A DNA stretch of 39,636 bases from Sporichthyaceae bacterium. Lineage in GTDB: Bacteria > Actinomycetota > Actinomycetes > Sporichthyales > Sporichthyaceae. Each line of letters starts with the position of its first letter. Position 1 is the first letter of the stretch. The translations under genes were made by a program, and so were the position numbers. The notes under the pieces were generated by a model. That model was not told the DNA's origin and ran no database searches. It saw only the letters and a program-made list of their open reading frames with translations. The DNA lies in contig DATASX010000101.1 of assembly GCA_036269075.1 (NCBI GenBank), forward strand, positions 1 through 39,636, written 5' to 3'. This document shows, piece by piece, positions 1-8,087 of this stretch.

Positions 1-288
1 GTCGCCGTCCTGCTGCCCGACGGGTCCTGCACCCCTGGCGGGTGCCAATGCCTGACCTGTGAGATCCCCGTCGCGACCGGCCTGCGTGACGTCCACGCCG
101 AGATCGCCGCGGCGAGTCGGGTACGCCGGGCCCGGCGGACCACCGTCCCGGCGCCGGCAACCCCACCCGGGTGCGGCTGTGACGGCCCGTCATGCTCGTC
201 CGCAACTGTCCGTCGCGACGACCCGTACCTGTCCTACGCCCTGTCCATCATCGCCGCTGGAGGCAAAGTTAATGACCGTGATCGCTGA
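1..288 (+). CDS. 3' end of a Cys-rich protein, unidentified (partial)
   Basis: An open frame enters from the left edge in frame 1 and stops with TGA at 286-288, giving about 95 residues. Third codon positions are almost all G or C, as in real genes of this DNA. Near the edge is a tight cysteine cluster (CTPGGCQCLTC) and later a second one (CGCDGPSC). These could bind a metal or an Fe-S cluster, but I recognise no family. The frame runs 17 bases into the next gene, so the two are probably co-transcribed and translationally coupled. It would be the upstream member of the phosphotransfer/BMC operon. The start and most of the protein are outside the window. Confidence 0.55.
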   Translation, partial: VAVLLPDGSCTPGGCQCLTCEIPVATGLRDVHAEIAAASRVRRARRTTVPAPATPPGCGCDGPSCSSATVRRDDPYLSYALSIIAAGGKVNDRDR

Positions 289-688
289 GGGCTACAACGC
301 CTTCGAAACCCCGAAAACCGCTACCGGCACCATCAAGTACCTGAAGGACCCGGCCTCGGTGATGGGCCTGATCAAGAGTGGGAAGCTCGCCGAGCACATC
401 CTGCTCGTCCGCGGCGGCACCACCACCTTCCTCGCCCCGGCCCTCACCATGGGCGCCATCGGCGTGATCACGATGTCCGGTGCCCCCGAGTCCCACCTGG
501 GCATCCTCTCCCGCGAGTTCCAGATCCCCTGCGTGATGACCGCGTACCTGACGGGCAGCTCCTCGCGTTACGTCGTGGGCGACCCCGGCGACGCGCACTT
601 CGCCGAGATCGTCGCCGAACTCGAGGGCAAGAACGTCACCCTCGACTGCTCCGACCACGACCTGGGCAGGGTCGTCCTCAACGCCTGA
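272..688 (+). CDS. Free-standing PEP-utiliser swivelling (phosphohistidine) domain protein
   Basis: This 138-residue protein looks like the mobile domain that carries the phosphohistidine in PEP synthase and pyruvate phosphate dikinase. The diagnostic stretch is GAPESHLGILSREFQIPC, matching the family pattern G-x-TSH-x-(A/G)-I-(L/V)-(A/S)-R-x-x-x-(I/L)-P. The His of ESH would be the phospho-acceptor. The usual Thr before Ser-His is Glu here. The ATG at 272 is chosen because GGAGG lies at 259-263 with 8-base spacing, and because homology starts after it; upstream in-frame sequence belongs to the previous gene's other frame. There is no ATP-grasp or barrel domain, so it must act with partners, most likely the PPDK-like protein at 2926. 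The domain call is firm, the reaction unknown. Confidence 0.8.
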   Translation: MTVIAEGYNAFETPKTATGTIKYLKDPASVMGLIKSGKLAEHILLVRGGTTTFLAPALTMGAIGVITMSGAPESHLGILSREFQIPCVMTAYLTGSSSRYVVGDPGDAHFAEIVAELEGKNVTLDCSDHDLGRVVLNA

Positions 689-738
689 CGGCGCGCACGC
701 CCGACTTCCGACACTCACGCAGACACGAGAGAGGTTCC

Positions 739-2163
739 ATGAGCGCGACCGGCAACGCGGAGTACCTGAAGCGATGGAACGACGCAGGCGACGAGGGTCT
801 CCGGTTTCAGAACCTGGAGTACATCGGCAACTTCAAGGGCATGCCCGGCGTGCCCGACGGCATCCTCGGCGACCGCATGATGCGTGAGCGCGCCAAGTCC
901 GGGGTCCTGGAGAAGGTCACCAAGGAAGAGGTCCTGAAGGACGAGTTCACGATCGACGAGCTCAACGACCTGAACAACTACCTGGCGTGGAACATCTGGG
1001 ACGTGCTGGTCATGCGCGCCACCGAGGGTGTCTCGGGCATGATCCCCCGCCAGGAATACGAGATTCTCTCGTTCATGCAGGAGTTCTACCGCTACCCGCA
1101 GTTCATGCGGATGATGACGGACAACCTCGGGGCCGAGGGCATCATGAACATCGGCGCCTCCGCTCGCAAGGAGATCGGCACCAAGATCAACTGCGTGCAC
1201 GACTGGTGTCTGGGCGCGGTCGCGTTCGGCATGGGTCGTTGCGGTCTGCTGGCCCTGGAGGCCATCGGCCCCGACGACTACGTCGAGGAATCGAACATCA
1301 TTCTGAAGTTCATGCAGCGCGTGTTGTGGGGCAAGCGCCAGGACGGCTACATCCTGAACTCGCAGGACCGCTACCGCTGCCAGATCCACGACCAGTCGAT
1401 CATCGACCAGGTCATGGGTCAGACAGTGGACTTCGAGGAGGGCTCGGAGGACTTCCGCCGGTTCACCAACTTCAACGCCACCGCCGAACTGCTCGCGTTC
1501 TTCGACCACTACGACTGCCGGCTCGGCCTGGGCGACACCGGCCCGTACCCGCTGCCCGACGGCCGCCTGCTGATCATCCGCGACCTCTTCGTCAACGAGG
1601 AGGTCTACCACTGGTCCGACGTGTGCGACGAACTGCCGCACTGCTACACCCTCGCGGTGATCGTGGACCCGGACAAGTTCGGGCTGGACGAGATCCGGGT
1701 CAACGACATCTCCACCACCTTCACGATCCCGAAGAACTACATCCCCGGGATCACCGGTGGGGCGATCTTCGTGCGGGACAAGTGGGACACCCCGATGGGT
1801 GAGGTCTACCCGCTCAAGCTCACCGAGCTGGAGCCGCACCTGGAGAAGATCCGCACCGCCACGGTCAAGATGTACGACAAGACCATCCGCATGCCGCGCC
1901 GTGAGCTGCTCACCAACGGCATCTGGTCCTACTACGTCGACATGCTCCTCCCGTACCTTCGCAAGGCCGGGATCTGGGAAGAGGTGAACACTCCCAAGTA
2001 CGACTACTGGGAGATCGACCAGCGCGTGGCGAACTACTACTACGAGATCACCAAGCGCAACTTCGTCCAGGTCACCGTCCCGCAGAAGATCTTCTCCGGC
2101 GAGGGCTACCTGCCGTTCTCGGCCAACGCGGACCTGCGGTCCAGCAAGTACGCCTGGATCTAA
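739..2163 (+). CDS. Conserved-looking protein of unknown function, 474 aa, in the phosphotransfer/BMC operon
   Basis: I do not recognise this family. The protein is soluble-looking: no signal peptide and no membrane segment. It is rich in Tyr, Trp, Asp and Glu, unlike an Ala-rich spurious frame, and codon third positions are strongly G/C. Possible functional residues include a Cys/His stretch (INCVHDWCLGAVAFGMGRC, about residues 154-172) and RYRCQIHDQSII (about 212-223). ATG at 739 follows AGAGAGG with short spacing. It lies 50 bases after the swivel-domain gene and is followed by a hairpin at 2175. Position between phosphotransfer domains suggests it is the substrate-binding or acceptor subunit, but this is inference only. 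Confidence 0.75.
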   Translation: MSATGNAEYLKRWNDAGDEGLRFQNLEYIGNFKGMPGVPDGILGDRMMRERAKSGVLEKVTKEEVLKDEFTIDELNDLNNYLAWNIWDVLVMRATEGVSGMIPRQEYEILSFMQEFYRYPQFMRMMTDNLGAEGIMNIGASARKEIGTKINCVHDWCLGAVAFGMGRCGLLALEAIGPDDYVEESNIILKFMQRVLWGKRQDGYILNSQDRYRCQIHDQSIIDQVMGQTVDFEEGSEDFRRFTNFNATAELLAFFDHYDCRLGLGDTGPYPLPDGRLLIIRDLFVNEEVYHWSDVCDELPHCYTLAVIVDPDKFGLDEIRVNDISTTFTIPKNYIPGITGGAIFVRDKWDTPMGEVYPLKLTELEPHLEKIRTATVKMYDKTIRMPRRELLTNGIWSYYVDMLLPYLRKAGIWEEVNTPKYDYWEIDQRVANYYYEITKRNFVQVTVPQKIFSGEGYLPFSANADLRSSKYAWI

Positions 2164-2174
2164 CCCGAAAACTG

Positions 2175-2207
2175 GCGCGGGCCGCCCTGTCCCGGGGCGG
2201 CCCGCGC
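2175..2207 (+). terminator. GC-rich hairpin after the 474-aa gene
   Basis: Perfect 13-bp inverted repeat GCGCGGGCCGCCC / GGGCGGCCCGCGC with a 7-base loop, starting 12 bases after the stop codon. No T-run follows. It may be an attenuator or a 3'-end stabiliser rather than a full stop, because the same-strand gene set continues. Confidence 0.55.
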
Positions 2208-2221
2208 GACCCGCCTGCTCG

Positions 2222-2317
2222 ACAGGCGATTGAGGCGAGCGGAGCGAGAGACCGAGCCTGCGAGGCCTCTCGCTCCCGAGCCGATTGAAGCCTGTTGACG
2301 AGCGAGGAACGAGCGAG
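2222..2317. repeat. Palindromic extragenic element, copy A
   Basis: An intergenic stretch made of GAGCG-type units with an inverted repeat GGAGCGAGAG / CTCTCGCTCC and the block CGCTCCCGAG-CCG-ATTGAA at 2271-2287. The same block with two differences occurs at 35549-35567 behind another gene, with similar flanking GAGCGGA(A/G)CGAG units. It looks like a short repetitive extragenic palindrome; it has no coding capacity. Confidence 0.5.
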
Positions 2318-2339
2318 AAACACCCGCGGAGGAGAGCCA

Positions 2340-2918
2340 ATGAACGACGAGGCCTTCGAGGCCCTCAACGCCGTGTACCTGCGCAAGATCGCTTCCGCGG
2401 ACGTGGTCACCGAATGCACCGGTCTCGAGTCCGGTGCGGCCCGGGAACTGATCGCGGCGGAGATCGAGAACGGCAGTCTCGAGGATCTGGGCGGGCAGTA
2501 CATGCTCTCCGAGGACGGCACCCGCGCCGTGCTGGAGGGATACGAGGAGCGCTACGCGAGCCTGCGTGAGAACTCCACGGTCGAGGACTGGTACCAGCGC
2601 TTCGAGACACTGAATTCCCAGTTCCTGCAGACGATCAGCGCCTGGCAGACCTCCGGCCAGGACGAGGGTGTCCTGGACAAGTTGCTGAAGATCGTCAGCC
2701 GGCAGGTTCGCGCGCTCGGTACGATCGCCGAAACGGTGCCGCGCTACACGCGCTACGCCGACCGGTTCGAGCACGCCCTGGAACTTGTCGAGGCAGGAAA
2801 GAGCGAGTTCATCACCAGCCCCACCGCGGACTCGATCCACAACATCTGGTTCGAGTTCCATGAGGACATCCTGACCCTGCTGGGGCGCCCGCGCCTCGAC
2901 GCAGAGTCGGACCACTGA
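2340..2918 (+). CDS. Winged-helix plus helical-domain protein associated with PPDK-like genes
   Basis: 192 residues. Residues 1-68 read as a winged helix-turn-helix: helices around YLRKIASADVVTECTG and ARELIAAEIENGSLEDL, then a wing ending GGQYMLSEDGTRAVLEGY. The remainder is helical (RFETLNSQFLQTISAWQ; a C-terminal SIHNIWFEFHEDILTLLGR). From memory, small proteins with this organisation sit beside, or are fused to, pyruvate phosphate dikinase-like proteins in actinobacteria; this needs a search. ATG at 2340 is preceded by GGAGGAG. The wHTH may mediate protein contacts rather than DNA binding. The stop is 7 bases before the PPDK-like gene, so the two are co-translated. Confidence 0.65.
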   Translation: MNDEAFEALNAVYLRKIASADVVTECTGLESGAARELIAAEIENGSLEDLGGQYMLSEDGTRAVLEGYEERYASLRENSTVEDWYQRFETLNSQFLQTISAWQTSGQDEGVLDKLLKIVSRQVRALGTIAETVPRYTRYADRFEHALELVEAGKSEFITSPTADSIHNIWFEFHEDILTLLGRPRLDAESDH

Positions 2919-2925
2919 CGCATCC

Positions 2926-5406
2926 ATGGAGCGCTGGGTCCACGACGTAGCCCACATCGACCCGAACGACACCGCACGGTTCGGTGGCAAGGGCGCGGGC
3001 CTGGCCCGGATGACCGCTCTGCGCCTGCCGGTGCCGCCCGCATTCGTGATCGACACCAACGCGTGCCGATTGTTCGGCCAGACCGGCGGCCGTTTCCCCG
3101 ACGGCCTCGGCGAACAGGTCAGCGCCGCGATCTCCGGGCTGGAGCGGGCCAGCGGCCGCCCGTTCGGCGGTGGTAGCGGCCAGCCCCTGCTGGTCTCCGT
3201 GCGGTCCGGGGCGAAGGTCTCGATGCCCGGGATGATGGACACCGTCCTGAACCTAGGACTGGACCGCAACAACATCGGCCGATTCGCTGCCGCTGTCTCG
3301 GCCCCGGTCGCCGCCGACTGCTGGATGCGGTTCTGGGCGATGTACGCCGACATCGTGCTCGACGTCGACCCGGACCTGCTGAAGGTGGCGGTCGCGGCCG
3401 AGTGTGCGGACGCGGCGAACGCGCTCAACCCCGAGAGCGCGATGGTGTTCGAGAACGCGGTCCTGAAGTTCCTCGGCAACGAGGGTGTGGTCGTGCCGGC
3501 CAACCCGCGCACCCAACTCGACGGCTCCATCGCCGCAGTGTTCCGGTCCTGGAACTCCCGCCGCGCCAAGACCTACCGCGCCCACCACGGCATCCCGGAC
3601 GACCTCGGCACCGCCGTGGTGGTGCAGGCGATGGTGTTCGGCAACTCCGGCCCGGACTCCGGTAGCGGCGTGGCGTTCACCCGCGATCCGAAGACCGGCG
3701 AGGCCAACCTGTACGGCGAGTACTTGCCGCAGGGGCAGGGCGAGGAGGTTGTGGCGGGCACCCGCACGCCGGTCGACCTCGCGCACCCCAACCCGGAATT
3801 GGTCGTGCTGCGCACCTCGCTGACGTCCTACGGCAAGTCCCTGGAGCGCGAGTACAGCGACGCGTTGGACATCGAGTTCACCGTCGAGACCGGCAAGCTC
3901 TACCTGCTCCAGGTCCGCCCGGCCAAGCGGACGGCGGCGGCGGCGGTGCGGATCGCCACCGAGTTGCTCGCCGAGGGGGCCATCGACGAGGAGACTGCGG
4001 TCGACCGCGTCACCGTCGAACAGGTGCGCCGCCTGGTCTCGCCCCAGTTCTCCGCCGCGGCGGTGTCTCGGGCGAGGGTGCTCACCACCGGCATCGGGGC
4101 CTCGCCGGGGCATGGCAGCGGCGTCGCGGTGCTCGACGCCGACCGGGCCGCGGCGTTGGCGGCCGAGGGCACCGACGTCGTGCTCGTGCGGCCGACCACC
4201 AGCCCGCAGGACCTGCGGGGCATGCTCGCGGCCACCGCGGTGGTCACCGCCCGCGGCGGCGCGACCAGCCATGCCGCGGTGGTCTCCCGCGCATTGGACA
4301 AGCCCTGCGTGGTCGGTGCGGCGCAGATCGATGTGCGGCCCGCGGAGATGTTCTTCTCCATCGACGGCGTCGGGTACGCCGAAGGCACCGAACTGTCCGT
4401 CGACGGTGGCACCGGGCAGGTGTACGCGGGGATCCTGCCGCGTTCGGTCCCCGACAGCACCGGCGGCGGCCTCGAGCACCTGCTCTCCGTCGCCGACCGG
4501 CGTTCCGGTGCCGGGGTCTGGCTGCCGGCCGCGGCGGCCGGCGCGAGCGCCGGCCGAGGGGGAGCCGGGATCGGCCCGGTCGGCCTGACCGATCTGTTGG
4601 GCCAGCATCCCGGCGCGGTCGGCCGGACGGTCGCCGCGATCGAGGTCCTGAGCCACGACCCGAACGCGCCCGCGGCCCGGATCGAGGACGTGCTCGTCCC
4701 GGACGTCCAGGTGGTCGTGCGCACGGTGCTGGAGAACAGCGGCGGGCTGCCGCTCGACCTGCGGCTGCCGGTGCTCACCTCGCCACGGGCGCGCAGGCTG
4801 ATCCACGAGTGGGCCAGCCTCGCCCCGCACCTGCTGCTGCCGTTGGGCCCCAAGCGTCTGCTGTCGGCCTGGCTCGACGGCATCGCGACCGCGGTCCGCG
4901 ACACCGGGCACGGCGCCACGACCGTGCTGCTGGGCGGGGTCACCAACGCCGCCGAGATCGACGCGTTCGCCGAACTGGCGATCGCGGCCGGGCTGCGGTC
5001 CGGGGCGGTGCTGGGCAACCCGGCGGCGCTGTTCGAGTCGCGGCTGAAGAGCAGGCCGAACGCGGCGCTCTGGGTCGACCTGCACGAGCTCACCCGGGCA
5101 GCGCACGGCTACCCGGAGGAATTGCTGTTCACGATCTCGGAGTTCACCGCCACCGGTGCCCTGGGCGACGCGGCTCCGGGCAGCGTGCTGCACCCGTTGG
5201 TGCGCCATCTGCTGGGCGAATTGATCAGCACACGCGGCGGCGCGCGGGTCGGGGTCGACCTGGCCGGGGCCTCCCCGGGCGGCGTGGTCCCCGATCTGTA
5301 CCGGATGGGTTTCCGTACGTTCACCGCCACCAGCGCGGGCGTCGAGGAGCTACGACTGCTCCTCGGCCAGGCGGCTGGGGCACCCAAGGAGGCCGATCAT
5401 GGCTGA
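2926..5406 (+). CDS. Pyruvate phosphate dikinase-like phosphotransferase with divergent C-terminal barrel
   Basis: 826 residues, close to the usual PPDK length (about 870-900). N-terminal ATP-grasp: [10 protein letters not shown] (20-29), [16 protein letters not shown] (91-106), [10 protein letters not shown] (247-255) and LQVRPAKR (328-335). Swivel domain: [15 protein letters not shown] (441-455), with H449 as the predicted phosphohistidine. Residues about 520-826 align in outline with the PEP/pyruvate barrel, but its signatures are gone. Where PPDK has CGEHGGDP with the catalytic Cys, this protein has DLAGASPGG (778-786), and GIGLxRTE is replaced by GIGPVGLTD (548-556). It should still take phosphate from ATP to His, but probably does not use pyruvate/PEP in the normal way. 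No good Shine-Dalgarno is seen, so coupling to the upstream gene is likely. The 3' end overlaps the BMC gene by 8 bases. Confidence 0.85.
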   Translation: MERWVHDVAHIDPNDTARFGGKGAGLARMTALRLPVPPAFVIDTNACRLFGQTGGRFPDGLGEQVSAAISGLERASGRPFGGGSGQPLLVSVRSGAKVSMPGMMDTVLNLGLDRNNIGRFAAAVSAPVAADCWMRFWAMYADIVLDVDPDLLKVAVAAECADAANALNPESAMVFENAVLKFLGNEGVVVPANPRTQLDGSIAAVFRSWNSRRAKTYRAHHGIPDDLGTAVVVQAMVFGNSGPDSGSGVAFTRDPKTGEANLYGEYLPQGQGEEVVAGTRTPVDLAHPNPELVVLRTSLTSYGKSLEREYSDALDIEFTVETGKLYLLQVRPAKRTAAAAVRIATELLAEGAIDEETAVDRVTVEQVRRLVSPQFSAAAVSRARVLTTGIGASPGHGSGVAVLDADRAAALAAEGTDVVLVRPTTSPQDLRGMLAATAVVTARGGATSHAAVVSRALDKPCVVGAAQIDVRPAEMFFSIDGVGYAEGTELSVDGGTGQVYAGILPRSVPDSTGGGLEHLLSVADRRSGAGVWLPAAAAGASAGRGGAGIGPVGLTDLLGQHPGAVGRTVAAIEVLSHDPNAPAARIEDVLVPDVQVVVRTVLENSGGLPLDLRLPVLTSPRARRLIHEWASLAPHLLLPLGPKRLLSAWLDGIATAVRDTGHGATTVLLGGVTNAAEIDAFAELAIAAGLRSGAVLGNPAALFESRLKSRPNAALWVDLHELTRAAHGYPEELLFTISEFTATGALGDAAPGSVLHPLVRHLLGELISTRGGARVGVDLAGASPGGVVPDLYRMGFRTFTATSAGVEELRLLLGQAAGAPKEADHG

Positions 5407-5713
5407 ATTCTTTCCATCCATCCCGGATCTCAAGGGCCGCGCCCTGGGGCTGGTGGAGACCATGGGGCTCGTTGCGGGCACCGAGGCGGCCGACGCCATG
5501 GTCAAGGCCGCCAATGTCGAGCTGATCTCCAAGCAGCAGGTGGGCGGCGGGCTCATCTGCATCCTGGTTGCGGGCGACGTCGGGGCGGTCAAGGCCGCGG
5601 TCGACGCCGGCGCCGCGGCCGCGACGCGAGTGGGCGCGGTCAAGTCGGCCCACGTCATCCCGCGGCCGCACGCCGACATCCCGGCGATCCTGCTGCGCCC
5701 CTCGGTGCGGTAA
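5399..5713 (+). CDS. Bacterial microcompartment shell protein, BMC-H type
   Basis: 104 residues and a single BMC domain: [26 protein letters not shown], then the pore region [29 protein letters not shown], then [11 protein letters not shown]. This is the hexamer-forming shell family (PduA/CcmK/EutM-like). The pore loop reads VGGG where many homologues have IGSG. A short N-terminal extension ([13 protein letters not shown]) precedes the domain. The ATG lies inside the end of the PPDK-like gene (ATGGCTGA overlap), so translation is coupled and stoichiometric association is plausible. No pentamer (EutN/CcmL) or trimer shell gene is in the window; they may lie upstream or elsewhere. Confidence 0.93.
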   Translation: MAEFFPSIPDLKGRALGLVETMGLVAGTEAADAMVKAANVELISKQQVGGGLICILVAGDVGAVKAAVDAGAAAATRVGAVKSAHVIPRPHADIPAILLRPSVR

Positions 5714-5721
5714 TCCATCCT

Positions 5722-5772
5722 CTGGCGTGTCCCGCGCCCTTCGGGGCCGCTGAAGGGCGCGGGACACGCCAG
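5722..5772. terminator. Perfect 21-bp stem between convergent genes
   Basis: Arms 5722-5742 and 5752-5772 are exact reverse complements (CTGGCGTGTCC.../...GGACACGCCAG) around a 9-base loop. It sits between the convergent BMC gene and molybdoenzyme gene, so it can serve as a bidirectional terminator. Confidence 0.88.
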
Positions 5773-5795
5773 AAGATGCAGGAGGTGACGGGGCG

Positions 5796-7937
5796 TCAGA
5801 CGGGTTCCACCTCCACCAAAGTGTCCGAGAACGTCGGGGCGTTGCCGAGGTCGGCGAACTCGAACGGGTTCACCGAGTTCACCGTGGCCAAGGCCGTGGA
5901 CATCTTCCGCCACCCGCCCATGTAGGCACACGCCACGCCGGGCGCGATCTCGTCGCTGATCTTGGCGACCACCACGAACGAGCCGCGCTCGTTGAACACC
6001 CTCACCTGCGCACCGTCGTTGATACCGCGGTCCGCGGCGTCCTTCGGGTGCAGGATGACAGCGGGGTCGCCGGCGATGCGCTGCTGCGCGGGCTGGTCAC
6101 CGTAGCTGGAGTTCAGGTACGAGTGCGCCTTCGGTGAGATCAGGTTCAGTCCGCGCCCGGCCCGCCACGCGGCCTCCCGCGGCGGGATGTAGTGGGGCAG
6201 CGGGTCGACCGGCTGACCCGGCTGGTGGTCGGTGGAGCCCTGCCGGAACAGCGGCAGCACGAAGTTGCCACCGGCCGCGATCGAGGCCACGAATTCGGTT
6301 TTCCCCGACGGCGTCGGGAAATTGCCCTCCGCGTGCGGGGCGTAGGTGTCCGCGTCCGGCAGGTTCAGGCGAGCCCAGCCGGTCTCCTTCAGCGACTCGA
6401 CCGTGATGCCTTCCATGGCCGGCGCCGACCAGTCGAAAGCGTTGGCGATCATGTCCTCGTCGCCGCGGGTGAAGTACTCCTCGGTGTATCCCATTGCCCG
6501 GCCGAGCCGACGGAACAGCTCGGTGTTCGGGATGGCCTCGCCCAACGGCTCGATGGCCGGCTGATTGAGGCTCACATACAGATGGCCCCAGCTGAACATG
6601 ATGTCGTGCTGCTCCAGCTGGCTGGTCGCGGGCAACACGAGGTCCGCGTAGTCCGCGGTATCGGTCATGAAGTGCTCGGAGACCACTGTGAACAGGTCCT
6701 CGCGCTCGAGGCCCTCGACCATCTTCTCCTGCTCCGGACACACGACGAGCGGGTTGGAGTTGTAGACCATCAGCGCCTTGATCGGCGGGTCCAACCGCGC
6801 CTCGCCGTTGAGGTTGCGACCGAGGTTGAACTGGTTCAGCACCCGGGTGCCGGGCTTGATCAGCTCCGCGCCGAGGAACGCCGGCCAGTTCACCGGGAAA
6901 GCCCACAGCGGCAATTGCAGGATGCCGCCGCCGACCTTGCGCCAGGCGCCGACCAGCGCGGGCAGCGAGGCCAACGCGCGCACCGTCTGGCCGCCGCCGG
7001 CGTGCCGCTCGATCGCGACCCCGATCCGGATCAGCGACGGCTCCGCGGCCGCGTACTCGCGAGCCAGCGTGCGGATGTCCGCGGCGTCCAGACCGGTCTC
7101 GGCGGCCGCGAACTCCGGGGTGTACTGCTGCACCCGCTCGCGCAGCTCCTCGAATCCCACGGTGTGATCACGGATGTAGGCATCATCGGTCAGGCCCTCG
7201 TTGATGATCACGTGCATCATCGCCAGCGCCAGTGCGCCGTCGGTGCCCGGCCGGATCGGCAGGTGCCAGTCGGCGTGCTTGGCGGTGCGGGTGCGAACCG
7301 GGTCGACCACGACGACCTTCGCCCCGCGCCGTTGCGCCTCGGCCACGAACTTCCACAGGTGCAGGTTCGTGCTGATCATGTTGCAGGCCCAGATCAGGAT
7401 GAACTTGGAGTGCACCAGGCTCTCCGGGTCCACCCCGGCGGTCGCGCCGACCGTCATCGCGTATGCCGTGCAGCAGCCGGAGTCGCAGAACGTCCGCTCG
7501 CTGACCGTCGCGCCCATCCTGTTGAAGAACGGGTCGCCCACGTTCAGCCCGTTGAGGATGCCCTGGGTGCCCAAGTAGCTGATCGGCAGCACCGATTCCG
7601 CGCCGAACTCCTCGATCGCCGACTTGAACCGGGTGGTGATCTCGCTGATCGCGTCGTCCCAACTGATCCGCTCGAACTGCCCGGAGCCCTTCGGCCCGGT
7701 GCGGCGCATCGGGTACAGCACGCGGGCGGGGGAGTAGACGGTCTCGACGAAGTTGTTGACCTTGACGCACAACCCGCCTGCGGTGAACGGATGGTCCGGG
7801 TCGCCACGGACCTCGAGCGCGCGGCCGTCCTCGACGGTCACCAGCATCGCGCAGGTGTCCGGGCAGTCGTGCGGACACGCGGCCCGCACGACCTTTGTCG
7901 CGGTGTCGGTGCTGGGTACCGGCAGGGTCGCGGTCAT
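5796..7937 (-). CDS. Molybdopterin (bis-MGD) oxidoreductase, single subunit
   Basis: 713 residues of the formate dehydrogenase/DMSO reductase superfamily. An N-terminal [4Fe-4S] site is seen at C21, C25, C29 and C57 (CPHDCPDTC ... GGLCVK). The candidate Mo-ligand region is ERTFCDSGCC (147-156). Cofactor-binding stretches include the IWACNMISTNLH region and ALMVYNSNPLVVCPEQEKM, and the C-terminal domain reads GDPAVILHPKDAADRGINDGAQVRV. No Tat signal is seen, so it is predicted cytoplasmic. No FeS or membrane partner genes adjoin it. Substrate is unknown: the ligand context lacks the Cys/Sec-His pair typical of formate dehydrogenase, so I do not call it one. Start ATG at 7937 lies just before the Fe-S motif; a longer upstream frame would run through the divergent regulator. 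It is divergent from the AraC gene and likely controlled by it. Confidence 0.85.
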   Translation of the reverse strand: MTATLPVPSTDTATKVVRAACPHDCPDTCAMLVTVEDGRALEVRGDPDHPFTAGGLCVKVNNFVETVYSPARVLYPMRRTGPKGSGQFERISWDDAISEITTRFKSAIEEFGAESVLPISYLGTQGILNGLNVGDPFFNRMGATVSERTFCDSGCCTAYAMTVGATAGVDPESLVHSKFILIWACNMISTNLHLWKFVAEAQRRGAKVVVVDPVRTRTAKHADWHLPIRPGTDGALALAMMHVIINEGLTDDAYIRDHTVGFEELRERVQQYTPEFAAAETGLDAADIRTLAREYAAAEPSLIRIGVAIERHAGGGQTVRALASLPALVGAWRKVGGGILQLPLWAFPVNWPAFLGAELIKPGTRVLNQFNLGRNLNGEARLDPPIKALMVYNSNPLVVCPEQEKMVEGLEREDLFTVVSEHFMTDTADYADLVLPATSQLEQHDIMFSWGHLYVSLNQPAIEPLGEAIPNTELFRRLGRAMGYTEEYFTRGDEDMIANAFDWSAPAMEGITVESLKETGWARLNLPDADTYAPHAEGNFPTPSGKTEFVASIAAGGNFVLPLFRQGSTDHQPGQPVDPLPHYIPPREAAWRAGRGLNLISPKAHSYLNSSYGDQPAQQRIAGDPAVILHPKDAADRGINDGAQVRVFNERGSFVVVAKISDEIAPGVACAYMGGWRKMSTALATVNSVNPFEFADLGNAPTFSDTLVEVEPV

Positions 7938-8087
7938 CAAGGCTCCCGGGTCAGACGCTTTGTCGTCATGCTGCGGCCATTCGCGGCCGGCGGCCATGAC
8001 GCACCGCGACGTGCGCTTGACCACGGACGACAGGTAGTCGGGCGCACGCGTATCGTCTGGGCACGCGAACTGGGAGGCGATCGGCCC
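7938..8087. promoter_or_regulatory. Divergent promoter region, molybdoenzyme / AraC regulator
   Basis: 150-base gap between divergently transcribed genes. It contains GACGCTTTGTC at 7954-7964, which recurs inverted at 9870-9880 between the ABM and mscR genes. It is a candidate operator for the AraC-type regulator. GGGAGG at 8072-8077 is the regulator's ribosome-binding site. Confidence 0.5.

Noticed and set aside
715-2340. Long minus-strand open frame opposite the 474-residue gene
   Set aside because: Antisense shadow in high-GC DNA: Val/Asp/Arg-rich, no domain, and the plus strand has ribosome-binding site and natural composition.
3253-5208. Minus-strand open frame opposite the PPDK-like gene
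   Set aside because: Low-complexity Arg/Gly/His composition and complete overlap with a gene bearing clear motifs.
5796-7937. Naming the molybdoenzyme a formate dehydrogenase because mscR is nearby
   Set aside because: The expected Cys/Sec-His context was not seen and no partner subunits are present; context alone is not enough.
6192-8087. In-frame N-terminal extension of the AraC gene
   Set aside because: It runs antisense through the molybdoenzyme gene; the GGGAGG and homology place the start at 8088.
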